DNA from: Sphingomonadaceae bacterium
Lineage (GTDB): Bacteria; Pseudomonadota; Alphaproteobacteria; Sphingomonadales; Sphingomonadaceae
Length of the DNA stretch: 64,000 nt
Reading direction: 5' to 3'
Assembly (NCBI GenBank): GCA_947453945.1
Contig: CANGJB010000005.1
Span: 1 to 64,000 of the forward strand
Shown: piece by piece, positions 1 through 8,950 of the stretch
How the letters are laid out: every line of letters begins with the position of its first letter
How positions within the stretch are numbered: position 1 is the first letter of the stretch
The notes under the pieces: generated by a model
The model's database searches: none
What the model saw: only the letters and a program-made list of their open reading frames with translations
What the model was told of the DNA's origin: nothing
Position numbers and translations under genes: made by a program

Positions 1-1245
1 AGCGACCGGGATGAACACCGCGGGCGGGATCGCGCCGCGCTGCGGGTAATCCCAGCGCATCAGCGCTTCGAAGCCCACGACCGCGTGATCTTCGGTGCGC
101 ACGACGGGCTGATAAACCATTGCGAGCTGGGGCTTGTCCCAGCTCGCATCCCCCTCGATGACCGTGGCGACGGCATCGCGCAGCGCTTCTTCAAGCTCGC
201 GGCGCTCTTCCTTTTCATCGCGCAAGTCTGACGAATAGAAGCGGAACTGGCCGCGCCCTCCGTGCTTGGCGGCATAGAGCGCCATGTCTGCGGCGCGGAC
301 GATCTCATCACGCTCTGTGCCATCGAACGGGGCGATGGCCATGCCGACCGAAACGCCGATGACCACGTGATGATCTTCGATCCGGTAGGGCTGCGAGACG
401 AGGCCGATGATCTTGTCGGCCAATTCGCCCAGCTTTCCGCGATCTTCCTGATCGGGGAGGAGTATCTGGAACTCGTCACCGCCGAGGCGGCCGATCTCTC
501 CGGCGCTGCCGACGACGCGGGTGAGGCGCTGGGCGACCTGGCGGAGCAGCTCGTCCCCGGCAGGGTGGCCGAGCGTATCGTTGACCTGCTTGAACCGATC
601 GAGATCGAGCATCATCAGCGTGACCGGGCGCAGCGTGCCCTTGAACGCGGCGAGCACGGAATCGAACCGGCGGGTGATGCGGTGGCGATTGGCGAGGCCG
701 GTGAGCGAATCGAATTCAGCGAGGCGCGAATCCTCGATCCGGCGTTCGTATTCCTGCGTGATATCGCGCGCGGTGCCGCGATAGCCCTGGAAGGCGCTAT
801 TGTCCGCATCGAGCTTAGCCCCAACGAGCTTAGGCTGGCCGCTCATCGACCACCATGCCGCGCGGATGCCGGGGCCGCAGTGGGCCGGAGCGAGCCGGAC
901 GGTGACATCGGCAATCCGCGCATGGGCGCCGAGCAGGAACTGGAGCGGCCGGTCTGACCGTTCGCCGGGGTTATCGGGATCAGTTTCGAACAGGCTGGTG
1001 AAAGGCTGGCCGAGCAGCGCTTCTGCCGCTACGCCAAAGCGTTCGCAGGCAGCGGGGGAGATATAGGTGAGCCGGCCGGCAGGATCGGTTGCCCAGAACC
1101 AGCCGGCGTGGCCGCGTTCGATATCCTCGAACACGGCCAGACGGTGCTGTGCCAGGGACGCCGCATCATCGCGCGGGGGCGCGGCGGGCGGTGGCCGGTG
1201 GCCCCGCCAATCATGCGGCCAGGTCTTGAGCAGATTCTTCACCAC
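1..1245 (-). CDS. PAS-GGDEF-EAL c-di-GMP signalling protein, C-terminus cut by window edge
   Basis: The minus-strand frame can be read from a GTG at 1245 through the left edge, so the C-terminal half of the EAL domain is missing. A PAS-like sensor occupies roughly residues 35-165 and ends in RDITQEYERR. A GGDEF domain follows, starting at DSLTGLANRHR, with the signature GRLGGDEF intact. Then comes the start of an EAL domain, with MVYQPVV and EALMRW. The family makes (GGDEF) or degrades (EAL) cyclic di-GMP in the cytoplasm; which activity dominates cannot be told from the part present. The slot for the RxxD inhibitory site upstream of GGDEF reads GSAG, so product inhibition is probably lost. 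The start is uncertain: an in-frame stop lies at 1285-1287, and GTG 1245, GTG 1242 or TTG 1254 are all possible, with no strong ribosome site. Confidence 0.85.
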   Translation of the reverse strand, partial: MVKNLLKTWPHDWRGHRPPPAAPPRDDAASLAQHRLAVFEDIERGHAGWFWATDPAGRLTYISPAACERFGVAAEALLGQPFTSLFETDPDNPGERSDRPLQFLLGAHARIADVTVRLAPAHCGPGIRAAWWSMSGQPKLVGAKLDADNSAFQGYRGTARDITQEYERRIEDSRLAEFDSLTGLANRHRITRRFDSVLAAFKGTLRPVTLMMLDLDRFKQVNDTLGHPAGDELLRQVAQRLTRVVGSAGEIGRLGGDEFQILLPDQEDRGKLGELADKIIGLVSQPYRIEDHHVVIGVSVGMAIAPFDGTERDEIVRAADMALYAAKHGGRGQFRFYSSDLRDEKEERRELEEALRDAVATVIEGDASWDKPQLAMVYQPVVRTEDHAVVGFEALMRWDYPQRGAIPPAVFIPVA

Positions 1246-1339
1246 TTGAAGCAAGCCTGTTGGAGGAACGAACCGTTTCGGATTTCATCCTAACCGTGGT
1301 TTGGTTACTTTCGTCCTAAGTGGAGTGTTAACGAGCCCG

Positions 1340-2023
1340 ATGTCCGCCCTTGCCCTGAGCCTGCCTATCGCGCCGCATGTGCCGGCCACCAACGTGTTTG
1401 CGCTGATCGCCGCGCTCGATCCGGCGGGAATCGCAATCGGCGCGCTGAGCGGGGCGCTGCTGGCCGCAAGGATGCGCCAGACCTTTGTTACCATGGCCTT
1501 TTTCGCGGTAGTGACGGGCGTGGGCGGCGGGACGGTGCGCGACCTGCTGATCGGGGCGCCGGTATTCTGGGTGCACAATGCCTGGACCGCGCCCGTGTGC
1601 CTGGGCGTGGCGCTGCTGGTGTGGTTCAGCCCTGCGCGGTGGTGGCGGGGCGATGGCAGCCGGGTGATCGAATGGGCCGACGCGGCCGGGCTTGGCGCCT
1701 ATGCCGTGCTGGGCACCGCAAAGGCGCTGGCGCTGGGCGTGGCACCCGTGCCCGCCGCGATGATGGGGGTGATCACCGGCTGCGTGGGCGGAGTGATCCG
1801 CGACGTGATCGCGGGGCGGCCTTCGATCATCATGCGGCCCGAGCTTTACGTGACGCCCGCTGCGCTCGCTTCGGCGATCTGCGCCGGGGGACATATGGCG
1901 GGCCTGACCAATATGGCGGTATGGCCCGTAGCCGCGCTGGCGGGCTTTGGGCTACGAGGGGCGGCAATCCACTGGCAGCTGGCCCTGCCGGCCTATCGTT
2001 GGAAAAGTGGCGGAGAGGGATGA
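1340..2023 (+). CDS. TRIC-family (UPF0126/YadS-like) membrane protein
   Basis: This 227-residue integral membrane protein has about seven hydrophobic segments. It carries two copies of the family's Gly-rich signature: GVGGGTVRDLL (about residue 55) and GCVGGVIRDVI (about residue 145). That internal duplication is typical of the bacterial trimeric intracellular cation channel family, where the GGG/GGV-RD motifs line the pore. The ATG at 1340 is chosen because residues after it begin the first hydrophobic stretch. An upstream in-frame TTG at 1301 would add 13 residues. Its stop overlaps the region of the next start, so the two are probably co-transcribed. Physiological substrate in this organism is unknown. 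Confidence 0.8.
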   Translation: MSALALSLPIAPHVPATNVFALIAALDPAGIAIGALSGALLAARMRQTFVTMAFFAVVTGVGGGTVRDLLIGAPVFWVHNAWTAPVCLGVALLVWFSPARWWRGDGSRVIEWADAAGLGAYAVLGTAKALALGVAPVPAAMMGVITGCVGGVIRDVIAGRPSIIMRPELYVTPAALASAICAGGHMAGLTNMAVWPVAALAGFGLRGAAIHWQLALPAYRWKSGGEG

Positions 2024-2025
2024 CG

Positions 2026-2454
2026 ATGCGACGGATCATGATGGCAGCGGCAGTTCTGACGGCTGCGGCCGCTACAGCAAGCCTGGGCGCGGCGGAGCAG
2101 GCGAGCCCCTATGGCCAGTGGCGCACGCCCGAGCGCGGCGGCCTGATCGAGGTGAGCCAGTGCGATGGCGGGCTGTGCGGCAAAGTGCTGGGCGGCACGC
2201 CGGGCGCATCGGCGGCGGAACAGCTGGACCGCAACAACAAGAACCCCGCGCTGCGTTCGCGGCCCTTGCTGGGCATGTATATCTTCCGGGGGCTGAAGCC
2301 GGCGGGCGGGAGCTGGAAGGGTTCGATCTACAACCCCAACGACGGCGGCACGTATGCTGCCACGGTCTCGCTGAAATCGGCAGGGCAGCTTGAGGTGAAG
2401 GGCTGCGTGGTGTGGCCGCTGTGCAAAACGCAGGTGTGGTCGCGGGTGAAGTAA
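2026..2454 (+). CDS. DUF2147 exported protein
   Basis: This 142-residue protein has a classical signal peptide (MRRIMMAAAVLTAAAATASLGAA) and probable cleavage after AAA/GAAE, so it should be periplasmic. The mature part matches the DUF2147 pattern: GQWRTPERGGLIEV near its start, GLCGKVLGG, then MYIFRGLKPAGGSWKGSIYNP, and a closing segment with CVVWPLCKTQVWSR. Function of the family is unknown; it is small and beta-rich. A GGAGAG ribosome site at 2012-2017 fits ATG 2026 (spacing 8) better than ATG 2020, which overlaps the preceding stop as ATGA. It is likely translated from the same transcript as the TRIC-like gene. Confidence 0.8.
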   Translation: MRRIMMAAAVLTAAAATASLGAAEQASPYGQWRTPERGGLIEVSQCDGGLCGKVLGGTPGASAAEQLDRNNKNPALRSRPLLGMYIFRGLKPAGGSWKGSIYNPNDGGTYAATVSLKSAGQLEVKGCVVWPLCKTQVWSRVK

Positions 2455-2460
2455 AAGAAG

Positions 2461-2523
2461 CTCCCCTCCGACCCGCCTTTGGCGGGCCACCTCCCCATTT
2501 GCGCCTACGGCGAAAATGGGGAG
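2461..2523. repeat. Twin-hairpin intergenic repeat, copy 1
   Basis: Two adjacent hairpins: CCCGCC-ttt-GGCGGG, then an 11 bp stem CCTCCCCATTT...AAATGGGGAGG. The first hairpin and its flanks (about 32 bp) are identical to the copy at 10379-10431, while the second hairpin has a different stem top. It lies between two convergent genes and may act as a bidirectional terminator, but there is no clean T-run. Confidence 0.8.
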
Positions 2524-2532
2524 GACCAAGCT

Positions 2533-3531
2533 TCAATCCATCGTGACGACGACTTTGCCGACAGCCTTGCGGTCGGCCAGCATCGCGATGGCTTCGCCGC
2601 CGCGTTCGAGCGGGAAGCGGGCCGAGACGCGGGGATTGATGCGGCCTTCCTTGAGGAGCGCGAAAAGCTCGGCCACGTTGGCGGCGTTGCGTTCGGGCTC
2701 GCGCGCGGTGAAGGCGCCCCAGAACACGCCGCAGACGTCGCACGACTTGAGCAGCGTGAGATTGAGCGGCAGCCTGGCAATGCCGGCGGGGAAGCCGACG
2801 ACGAGGAAGCGGCCTTCCCACGCGATGGCGCGAACTGCGGGTTCGGAATAATCACCGCCGACGATATCGTAGACGATGTCAGCGCCGTTTGGCCCGCAGG
2901 CGGCCTTGAACGCTTCGGCGAGCGCCTTGCTCTGGTCCTTGTCGAACGGGGGGCGGCCGTAGATGACCACGTCATCCGCGCCCGCTTCACGCGCGGCGGC
3001 GGCCTTTTCCTCGGACGAAACGGCGGCGATGACGCGGTTGCCATAGGCCTTGCCGAGCTCGATCGCGGAGATGCCGACGCCGCCGGCAGCGCCGAGGACG
3101 AGCATGGTTTCACCCGCCTTGATGCGGCCGCGATCCTTCAGGCCGTGGATCGTGGTGCCGTAAGTCATCAGGAGAGACGCGCCGGTTTCGAAGCTGACGC
3201 CTTCGGGCAGCGGGAACATGCGCGCCGCATCGAGCGCGACTTTCTGCGCAAGGCCGCCGTTGCCGCACATGCCGATCACGCGGTCGCCCACTTTCCACTG
3301 GGTAACGCCTTCGCCGACGCTTTCGACGACCCCGGCAAATTCACCGCCGGGCGCATAGGGGCGCTGCGGCTTGAACTGGTACATATCGCGGATCATCAGC
3401 GTATCGGGGAAGTTGATCGCGCAGACCTTGACCGCGACGACGACCTGGCCGGGGCCGGCGACAGGCTCGGCGATCTCATCGAGCGTGAGGGTTTCGGGGC
3501 CGCCGACGGCGTGGGTGCGCAAGGCTTTCAT
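2533..3531 (-). CDS. NADPH:quinone oxidoreductase family protein (zinc-free MDR)
   Basis: This 332-residue member of the medium-chain dehydrogenase/reductase superfamily has the quinone-reductase (QOR/CrtR) look. An N-terminal GroES-like fold contains CAINFPDTLMIRDMY and GGEFAGVV. A Rossmann domain with VLGAAGGVGISAIELGK (about residue 145) binds the nucleotide. No cluster of zinc-binding cysteines is present. It would reduce quinones or other activated carbonyls with NADPH in the cytoplasm. The start at MKALRTH (3531) is preceded by GGAGAGA at good spacing; nine codons upstream in frame are therefore excluded. It is convergent with DUF2147 and followed by the twin hairpin. Confidence 0.85.
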   Translation of the reverse strand: MKALRTHAVGGPETLTLDEIAEPVAGPGQVVVAVKVCAINFPDTLMIRDMYQFKPQRPYAPGGEFAGVVESVGEGVTQWKVGDRVIGMCGNGGLAQKVALDAARMFPLPEGVSFETGASLLMTYGTTIHGLKDRGRIKAGETMLVLGAAGGVGISAIELGKAYGNRVIAAVSSEEKAAAAREAGADDVVIYGRPPFDKDQSKALAEAFKAACGPNGADIVYDIVGGDYSEPAVRAIAWEGRFLVVGFPAGIARLPLNLTLLKSCDVCGVFWGAFTAREPERNAANVAELFALLKEGRINPRVSARFPLERGGEAIAMLADRKAVGKVVVTMD

Positions 3532-3630
3532 GGGTCTCTCCGGTGTTTTGGTTGCCACCTTTGAGCCATGTTTTGGCGGGCTTGGGAAGCCCTATTTAAG
3601 CGGGTGGTTAAGCCGGGTGATTTCCTTTTG

Positions 3631-3709
3631 CCCGCTCATACGGAGCTTGCCGAAGCATGCTGGCGCGGCGCGTGCGGCAACACCCTTCGGCAAGCTCAGG
3701 GTGAGCGGG
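3631..3709. repeat. Imperfect inverted repeat (CCGCTCA...GAGCTTGCCGAAG family)
   Basis: Left arm CCCGCTCATACGGAGCTTGC and right arm GCAAGCTCAGGGTGAGCGGG face each other around a GC-rich loop. A related copy lies at 36460-36555 (CTCACCCTGAGCTTGTCGAAG). It is a dispersed palindromic element within the 313 bp gap between the quinone reductase and leuD. Confidence 0.75.
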
Positions 3710-3724
3710 TGGGGATGGTTGGAA

Positions 3725-3834
3725 CTGGATTTCCGCCTTCGCGGGAATGACGATGATGGGGCCTTTGGGGGAATGACGAAGAAGCGGGCCTTCCGGGGAG
3801 TGAAGAGGACGCGGGCCTTCGCGGGAATGACGAA
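3725..3834. repeat. Decayed cluster of CTTCGCGGGAATGACGA repeats
   Basis: Four partial, degenerate copies of a motif ending GGGAATGACGA or close to it follow each other at about 25-40 bp spacing; the first and last keep CTTCGCGGGAATGACGA. Other copies of the family lie at 9487-9516 and 47336-47480. Together with the element at 3631 it fills the space before leuD; no gene is visible here. Confidence 0.65.
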
Positions 3835-3844
3835 GATGTGCGCC

Positions 3845-4435
3845 TTAAGCCGGGTGGACGAGGAACGGGCGCTCGGCGCTGGCTTTCGCCTCGTAGGCGC
3901 TGATCGCATCGCCGCGCGCCATGGTGAGGCCGACTTCATCGAGGCCGTTCAAGAGGCAGTGCTTGCGGAACGCGTCGATCTCGAACGTGAAGCGATCCTG
4001 GAATGGCGTCGTCACGGTCTGCGCGTCGAGGTCGATGTGGACGGGCTCGTTCACAGCCACTTCCATCAGGCGGTCGATGGCTTCCTGCGGAAGGACCACG
4101 GTGACGATGCCGTTCTTGAACGCGTTTCCGGAAAAGATATCCGAGAACGAGGGCGCGATGACGGCCTTGATGCCGAGATCGAGCAGCGCCCATGCGGCGT
4201 GTTCGCGGCTGGAGCCGCAACCGAAGTTGTCCCCTGCGATGAGGATCGGGGAGCCCTTGAACTCGGCGCTATCAAAGATGTTGTCCGGATCCTGGCGGAT
4301 CGCTTCGAACGCGCCTTTGCCCAGCCCTTCGCGGCTGATCGTTTTCAGCCAGGCGGCGGGGATGATCACGTCGGTATCGACGTTCTTGCGGCCAAAAGGG
4401 ATGGCGCGGCCTTCGATGGTGCTGACAGATTCCAT
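3845..4435 (-). CDS. leuD: 3-isopropylmalate dehydratase small subunit
   Basis: This 196-residue small (swivel) subunit partners LeuC to isomerise 2-isopropylmalate to 3-isopropylmalate in leucine synthesis. The family hallmarks are present: [18 protein letters not shown] near the N-terminus, [15 protein letters not shown] (about residue 75) and [13 protein letters not shown]. The length is normal. Its partner leuC is on the same strand but 2.2 kb upstream, separated by three unrelated genes, so the two may not share one transcript. The start ATG at 4435 gives the expected N-terminus. Confidence 0.97.
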   Translation of the reverse strand: MESVSTIEGRAIPFGRKNVDTDVIIPAAWLKTISREGLGKGAFEAIRQDPDNIFDSAEFKGSPILIAGDNFGCGSSREHAAWALLDLGIKAVIAPSFSDIFSGNAFKNGIVTVVLPQEAIDRLMEVAVNEPVHIDLDAQTVTTPFQDRFTFEIDAFRKHCLLNGLDEVGLTMARGDAISAYEAKASAERPFLVHPA

Positions 4436-4498
4436 GCCGCGCGCCTTAGCCGCTGGGGCGGGGCGGATGCAAGGCCGCGCTTGCGCCCCGCGCCGGGC

Positions 4499-4684
4499 TC
4501 AATCGGTATCGATGGGATCGACGGGCGGCTTGGGGGCCGCCTTTTCCGCGCGTTCCTTGCGGCGCGAGGAATAAAGCAGCGCGGCTGCGAGGGCGGCCGA
4601 GCCGATGGCAGCGCCAGCAATGGCTGCCGGACCGGACCAGTTGCTCGGGTCCCGGGGGCTGTCTTTGTCGGTCTTCTTGGTCAC
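4499..4684 (-). CDS. Small single-pass membrane protein
   Basis: This 61-residue protein reads MTKKTDKDSPRD, then a hydrophobic segment (AAIAGAAIGSAALAAALLY, about residues 22-40), then a basic and charged tail RRKERAEKAAPKPPVDPIDTD. The start is a GTG at 4684, supported by AAGGAG seven bases upstream. It is a predicted inner-membrane protein of unknown function and lies between leuD and the OmpA-like gene, a position often taken by a small membrane protein in sphingomonad leu loci (inference). Confidence 0.7.
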   Translation of the reverse strand: MTKKTDKDSPRDPSNWSGPAAIAGAAIGSAALAAALLYSSRRKERAEKAAPKPPVDPIDTD

Positions 4685-4786
4685 GAACGTGCTCCTTGAT
4701 CCCGCTTGCAATCACGAGGTGGCCTCATGCGGCGGCGATTGCAAGCGGGTCGAGGGTGCTATCCGCAAGTGCGTGCGGCGGCAGGA

Positions 4787-5713
4787 TCAGAGACCGTCAA
4801 CCGCCTTGCTGACCATCACGTTGACCGCGACGCGGCGGTTCTGCGCGCGGCCTGCGGGCGTGCTGTTGTCCGCCAGCGGGTTGGACGTGGCCATGCCGGA
4901 GGGGGTGAGCATGCGGTAGGGCTTCCAGCCGCAGGCCTGCTGGAGATAATTGACGACGCGCGTGGCGCGCTGATCGCTGAGGCGCTGGTTGAGATCTTCG
5001 TTGCCCTTGGAATCGGCATAGCCGACCACCAGCAGCACCGCGTTCTTGATGGATTGCGCCTGCGTGGCGGCAGCGCAAAGATCGGCCTTGCCCTGCGGGG
5101 TGAGAAGCGTCTTGCCCGAGGCGAAGTTCACGTTGGTGGTGCTCTTGATGTTGTAATCATCGATATCGCCAAAGCGGGTGCGCAGCGCCTCGGTCATCGT
5201 GCGGACTTCCGCGGTGGCAGCCGACTGCTCCTCGAAGCCCTGCTTGGTGCCGGTGCGGATCATGTTGGCAATCTTGAGATCCTTGTCCTTGAACTGGATA
5301 TCGCTTGCCATAAGAGCATCGCCCGATTGCAGCGTGTGCACGGTGACCGGCAGGCCGTTAAGCAGCGAATTGGCGGCGAGCTGCTGGCGGCTCATGCCGA
5401 ACAGGCCCTTGCTGGAGCGGATCTTGGTGTAATCGTTTACGTTGACGATGGTCTTGGAGCCATCATCGGCGGTGATTTCCATCCGGTCTGCGCTGCGGCG
5501 CGAGATCACGCCCTTGATATCGGGGCCCTTGATCTGCGCGCCGCCATCGGCGGCGGAAGATGCGACAGTGGTGCGCAGTTCCGATGTAGCGGCCTGCGAC
5601 TGGCCCTGATCGAGGGGGGGAAGTTCCTGCTGCGCGAACGCGCCGGCCGGCAGCGAGGTGGCCAACAAGGCAGCGAGCACAAGACCGGGCTGTCCAGGGT
5701 TAAACACACGCAT
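4787..5713 (-). CDS. OmpA-family envelope protein with N-terminal beta domain
   Basis: This 308-residue exported protein starts at MRVFNPGQ, with GAAGGAGA just upstream of the ATG at 5713. It has a signal peptide ending near AGAFA. Residues about 45-135 form a beta-rich module (IKGVISRRSADRMEITADDG... VNVNDYTKIR) of the small OB/DUF5666-like kind. Residues about 175-300 form an OmpA C-terminal peptidoglycan-binding domain with NFASGKTLLTPQGKADL, GYADSKGNEDLNQRLSDQRA and NRRVAVNVMV. It has no N-terminal OmpA barrel, so it is probably periplasmic and tethered to peptidoglycan. It lies inside the leuC-leuD interval on the same strand. Confidence 0.85.
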   Translation of the reverse strand: MRVFNPGQPGLVLAALLATSLPAGAFAQQELPPLDQGQSQAATSELRTTVASSAADGGAQIKGPDIKGVISRRSADRMEITADDGSKTIVNVNDYTKIRSSKGLFGMSRQQLAANSLLNGLPVTVHTLQSGDALMASDIQFKDKDLKIANMIRTGTKQGFEEQSAATAEVRTMTEALRTRFGDIDDYNIKSTTNVNFASGKTLLTPQGKADLCAAATQAQSIKNAVLLVVGYADSKGNEDLNQRLSDQRATRVVNYLQQACGWKPYRMLTPSGMATSNPLADNSTPAGRAQNRRVAVNVMVSKAVDGL

Positions 5714-6000
5714 CGGGGTCTCCTTCAAGTTCTCTCATGACGCCGCGCGGGATACCGCGGGCGGGACCGGACCGCTTCGCAGCAAGGGTATGCGGCGCGA
5801 AGATGAACGGTATCGAGTTCATCCCTGCTGGAGCAGGCTTTCTGACAGATGAACAGACCGGTTCAGACGAGCCGCCCGCAGGCTGCGCCGTGCGGGTACT
5901 GCGGCGGGACGTTTGGGGCAGGCAAAACCGCCTGAAAGCAGGGCGTTTTAGCCTATCGGCCAGCCGTGGCGCAGCTGCGGTGGGCTGATATTGGGGCCAG

Positions 6001-6585
6001 TTACTTGTGCAGGGTTTCGCCTCTGGCCAGCATCGCAACGTAGTCTGCAATCTTGCGAGCGCGGGTCTCGGCCTTTTTCACGGCACCGATCCGGTAGAGC
6101 ACAGCGTAGCGATTGGCCCCGGTCAACGCGGCGAAGAAGGCGGCGGCGGCGGGGTTGGCTTCGAGCGCCGCCTGCAGATCTGAAGGGACGGCTATGGTGC
6201 TGGCGGGCGCGTAGGCAGCCTCCCACCGGCCATCCGCCTTGGCCCGTTCGATTTCCGCCAGACCTTGCGCGTGCATGCGCCCCCCGTCGATCAGTTCGAG
6301 CGCGCGCTTGCGGTTGACAGCAGACCACTTGCTCTGCGCCCGCCGGGGGGTGAAGCGGATCAGCCAGCTATCAGCATCCCAAGGGTTCAGCTGCCCATCG
6401 ATCCAGCCGTGGCACAGGGCGCTATTGATGGCCTCTGCCTTGCTGACGCTGGGGGTGACCGAGCCCTTCTTGCGGAAGCGGATCCATGCCCCCGGGCTGT
6501 CTGCCGGCTGGGCGGCGAGCCAGGCATCGAGCGCCGCCTGATCAGCGAAAGCGACAACCGGGCGGCCCTGATGCATCTCGCTCAT
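6001..6585 (-). CDS. YdeI/OmpD-associated family protein
   Basis: This 194-residue soluble protein has the YdeI-type signature: DAWLAAQPADSPGAWIRFRKKGS, then EAINSALCHGWIDGQLNPWD, SWLIRFTPRRAQSKWSAVN and a C-terminal helical part with YRIGAVKKAETRARKIADYV. Members are implicated in bacteriocin or cationic-peptide tolerance in some enterobacteria; the biochemical role is unknown. It lies 16 bases beyond the stop of leuC on the same strand, so it may be read from the leuC transcript. Confidence 0.85.
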   Translation of the reverse strand: MSEMHQGRPVVAFADQAALDAWLAAQPADSPGAWIRFRKKGSVTPSVSKAEAINSALCHGWIDGQLNPWDADSWLIRFTPRRAQSKWSAVNRKRALELIDGGRMHAQGLAEIERAKADGRWEAAYAPASTIAVPSDLQAALEANPAAAAFFAALTGANRYAVLYRIGAVKKAETRARKIADYVAMLARGETLHK

Positions 6586-6601
6586 CGCAGGTGGTAGCGC
6601 T

Positions 6602-8038
6602 CTAGCCGATCAGTTCGCGCACATCGGTGAGCCGGCCGGTCACCGCCGCTGCTGCCGCCATCGCGGGGCTGACGAGGTGCGTGCGGGCCCCCGGGCCCTG
6701 CCGGCCGACGAAGTTGCGGTTGGAGGTGGAGGCGCAGCGTTCGCCCGCCGGAACCTTGTCAGGGTTCATGCCGAGGCAGGCCGAGCAACCCGGTTCGCGC
6801 CATTCGAGGCCGGCTTCGATGAACACCTTGTCGAGGCCCTCTTCCTCGGCCTGGCGCTTCACGAGGCCCGAGCCGGGGACGACGATGGCCCAGGTGACGT
6901 TCGCGGCCTTCTTGCGGCCCTTGAGCACGGCGGCGGCGGCGCGCAGATCCTCGATGCGGCTGTTGGTGCAGCTGCCGATGAACACGTTCTGGATTTCGAC
7001 CGAGGTAAGCGACTGGCCGGGTTCGAGCCCCATGTAATCGAGGCTGGCGCGCGCGGCGGCCTGCTTCGACGGATCGGCAAAGCTTTCGGGCGCGGGGACG
7101 ACTCCGGTGATCGGCAGCACGTCTTCGGGGCTGGTGCCCCAGGTGACGCTGGGCGCGATGTCCGCCGCCTGGATCACGACGGTCTTGTCGTAAGTCGAGC
7201 CAGCATCCGTGGCGAGGCTGCGCCACCATGCCACGGCCTTGTCCCAGTCCTCGCCCTTCGGCGCGTAGGGACGGCCCTTGAGATAGGTGAAAGTCTTCTC
7301 GTCCGGCGCGATGAGGCCGGCGCGGGCGCCGTGTTCGATCGCCATGTTTGAGACGGTGAGGCGGCCTTCGATGGACAGATCGCGGATGACTTGGCCGGTA
7401 TATTCGATGACATGGCCGGTGCCGCCCGCAGCACCCAGCACGCCGGTGATGTGGAGCACGACATCCTTGGCGGTGACGCCGGGAAGCAGCGTGCCTTCGA
7501 CGCGCACTTCCATGGTCTTCGAACGCTTCAAGAGCAGGGTCTGCGTGGCAAGCACATGCTCCACCTCGCTCGTGCCGATCCCGAAGGCGAGCGCGCCGAG
7601 GCCGCCGTGGCAGGCAGTGTGGCTATCGCCGCAGACGATGGTCGCGCCGGGGAGCGAGAAGCCCTGCTCTGGTCCGACGACATGGACGATGCCCTGCTCT
7701 GCATCGGCATCGCCGATATAGCGGATGCCGAAGGCGTGCGCATTGGCTTCGAGCGCTTCGAGCTGCGCCGCGCTTTCGCGGTCCGCAATGGTGACGCGCG
7801 CGCCGGCGGCATCGCGGCGGGCGGTGGTCGGCAGATTGTGATCGGGCACGGCGAGCGTGAGATCGGGGCGGCGCACCGTGCGCCCGGTGAGGCGCAGCGC
7901 CTCGAACGCCTGCGGGCTCGTCACTTCATGGACGAGGTGGCGGTCGATATAGACGAGGCTGGTGCCATCATCGCGGTCTTCCACGATGTGGGCGGCCCAG
8001 ATCTTTTCGTAGAGCGTGCGGGGGGTGCTGCTGGTCAT
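6602..8038 (-). CDS. leuC: 3-isopropylmalate dehydratase large subunit
   Basis: This 478-residue aconitase-family catalytic subunit holds the [4Fe-4S] cluster. Ligand motifs are present: GSCTNSR (about residue 355) and [11 protein letters not shown] (about 415). Other family blocks are [26 protein letters not shown] and [28 protein letters not shown]. It works with LeuD in leucine synthesis. The start at [17 protein letters not shown] is set by family length; upstream there is no obvious ribosome site, and an in-frame ATG at 8074 would add 12 atypical residues. Confidence 0.97.
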   Translation of the reverse strand: MTSSTPRTLYEKIWAAHIVEDRDDGTSLVYIDRHLVHEVTSPQAFEALRLTGRTVRRPDLTLAVPDHNLPTTARRDAAGARVTIADRESAAQLEALEANAHAFGIRYIGDADAEQGIVHVVGPEQGFSLPGATIVCGDSHTACHGGLGALAFGIGTSEVEHVLATQTLLLKRSKTMEVRVEGTLLPGVTAKDVVLHITGVLGAAGGTGHVIEYTGQVIRDLSIEGRLTVSNMAIEHGARAGLIAPDEKTFTYLKGRPYAPKGEDWDKAVAWWRSLATDAGSTYDKTVVIQAADIAPSVTWGTSPEDVLPITGVVPAPESFADPSKQAAARASLDYMGLEPGQSLTSVEIQNVFIGSCTNSRIEDLRAAAAVLKGRKKAANVTWAIVVPGSGLVKRQAEEEGLDKVFIEAGLEWREPGCSACLGMNPDKVPAGERCASTSNRNFVGRQGPGARTHLVSPAMAAAAAVTGRLTDVRELIG

Positions 8039-8142
8039 GCCGAGCCGGTTAAGCGCGCGTTCGCTGCATATCAAGCGGGAATGGTGAACCGGGGGGCAAG
8101 CGATGTGACTGCCGCCCCGCCCCGTTTACCCGCCAGATGCGA

Positions 8143-8745
8143 TCACAGAAGATCGAGGCCGGTGTAAAAGGGTTCGGACACGGCGTAATGCACCGGAGTC
8201 CGGTCGATCTCCGGCTCAGACGCGAAGGCGGGGATGCTGCTGGTGCGCTCATAAGGGAGCGGATTGGGCGAGCGGCCCGGGACATCGGGTGACGTTTCCG
8301 CGAAGACCAGACCACTGTCATCAGCCAGCGTGTAGATCACCTCGCCCGGGATCTGGGCGCCGGGATCGGTGACGGAAGGGGCATCGCCCGTGTTTCCGGC
8401 GTCCATCTGCATATAGAGCACGGGGAAGGTGTCGCTGCCGGCATCGCCATCAAGCGTGCGCCATTCGGGCATTGGATCCACCGGATCACCGTTCAACTGC
8501 GGATCGGTGGGCATATCGGCCGGCTGGGGATCGTCATAGGCGACGGGGCCCAGTTCGAAGAGCGCAGGATCACCGTTCAACTGCGGATCGGTGGGCATAT
8601 CGGCCGGCTGCGGTTCGTCGTAGCCGGGGATATCCTGATTGAGGAGTTCCGGATCGATACCCACGCAAATCACCATGCTGTCCATCAGCGCAGGATCAAC
8701 CTCGACGATCGCATCAAGCACAACGTCACCTGCATCGACACTCAT
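8143..8745 (-). CDS. Acidic repeat-containing hypothetical protein
   Basis: This 200-residue, strongly acidic protein has no signal peptide or membrane segment and I recognise no family. It begins MSVDAGDVVLDAIVEVDPAL and contains two tandem copies of PQPADMPTDPQLNGDP, each followed by a divergent stretch. ATG 8745 is preceded by GGAG at good spacing. The low-complexity Asp/Pro/Gln composition suggests a disordered or surface-type protein; that is inference. Codon usage looks like the neighbours. It is divergent from crtZ. Confidence 0.7.
   Translation of the reverse strand: MSVDAGDVVLDAIVEVDPALMDSMVICVGIDPELLNQDIPGYDEPQPADMPTDPQLNGDPALFELGPVAYDDPQPADMPTDPQLNGDPVDPMPEWRTLDGDAGSDTFPVLYMQMDAGNTGDAPSVTDPGAQIPGEVIYTLADDSGLVFAETSPDVPGRSPNPLPYERTSSIPAFASEPEIDRTPVHYAVSEPFYTGLDLL
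8483..8610. repeat. Direct repeat, 44 bp, period 84 bp, inside the acidic protein gene
   Basis: Identical 44 bp copies at 8483-8526 and 8567-8610 encode the duplicated PQPADMPTDPQLNGDP segment. The period of 84 bp is 28 codons, so the frame is kept. Near-perfect identity implies recent duplication or gene conversion. Confidence 0.9.
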
Positions 8746-8950
8746 TGCGTGCTCCGTAGCCTGTTTTTCTTCGCAAGTTCGCTGGCGGGCTGAATTCGCG
8801 CAATTTCTGATAGTCCGTATCGGACCGACATGCTCTAGCAGGACTTACTTATTGGCCTTGCGTGGGCACGCTTTCTTGAAGGCTGGTCCCGCGCCTGAAC
8901 CTTCGGGCGAGAGGCTCGCCTGCGGCGTGCGATTGGGCTATGGGACGCAT

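Noticed and set aside
2479..3564. A plus-strand frame of 361 residues over the quinone reductase
   Set aside because: Antisense to a gene with clear MDR motifs; low-complexity, with no ribosome site.
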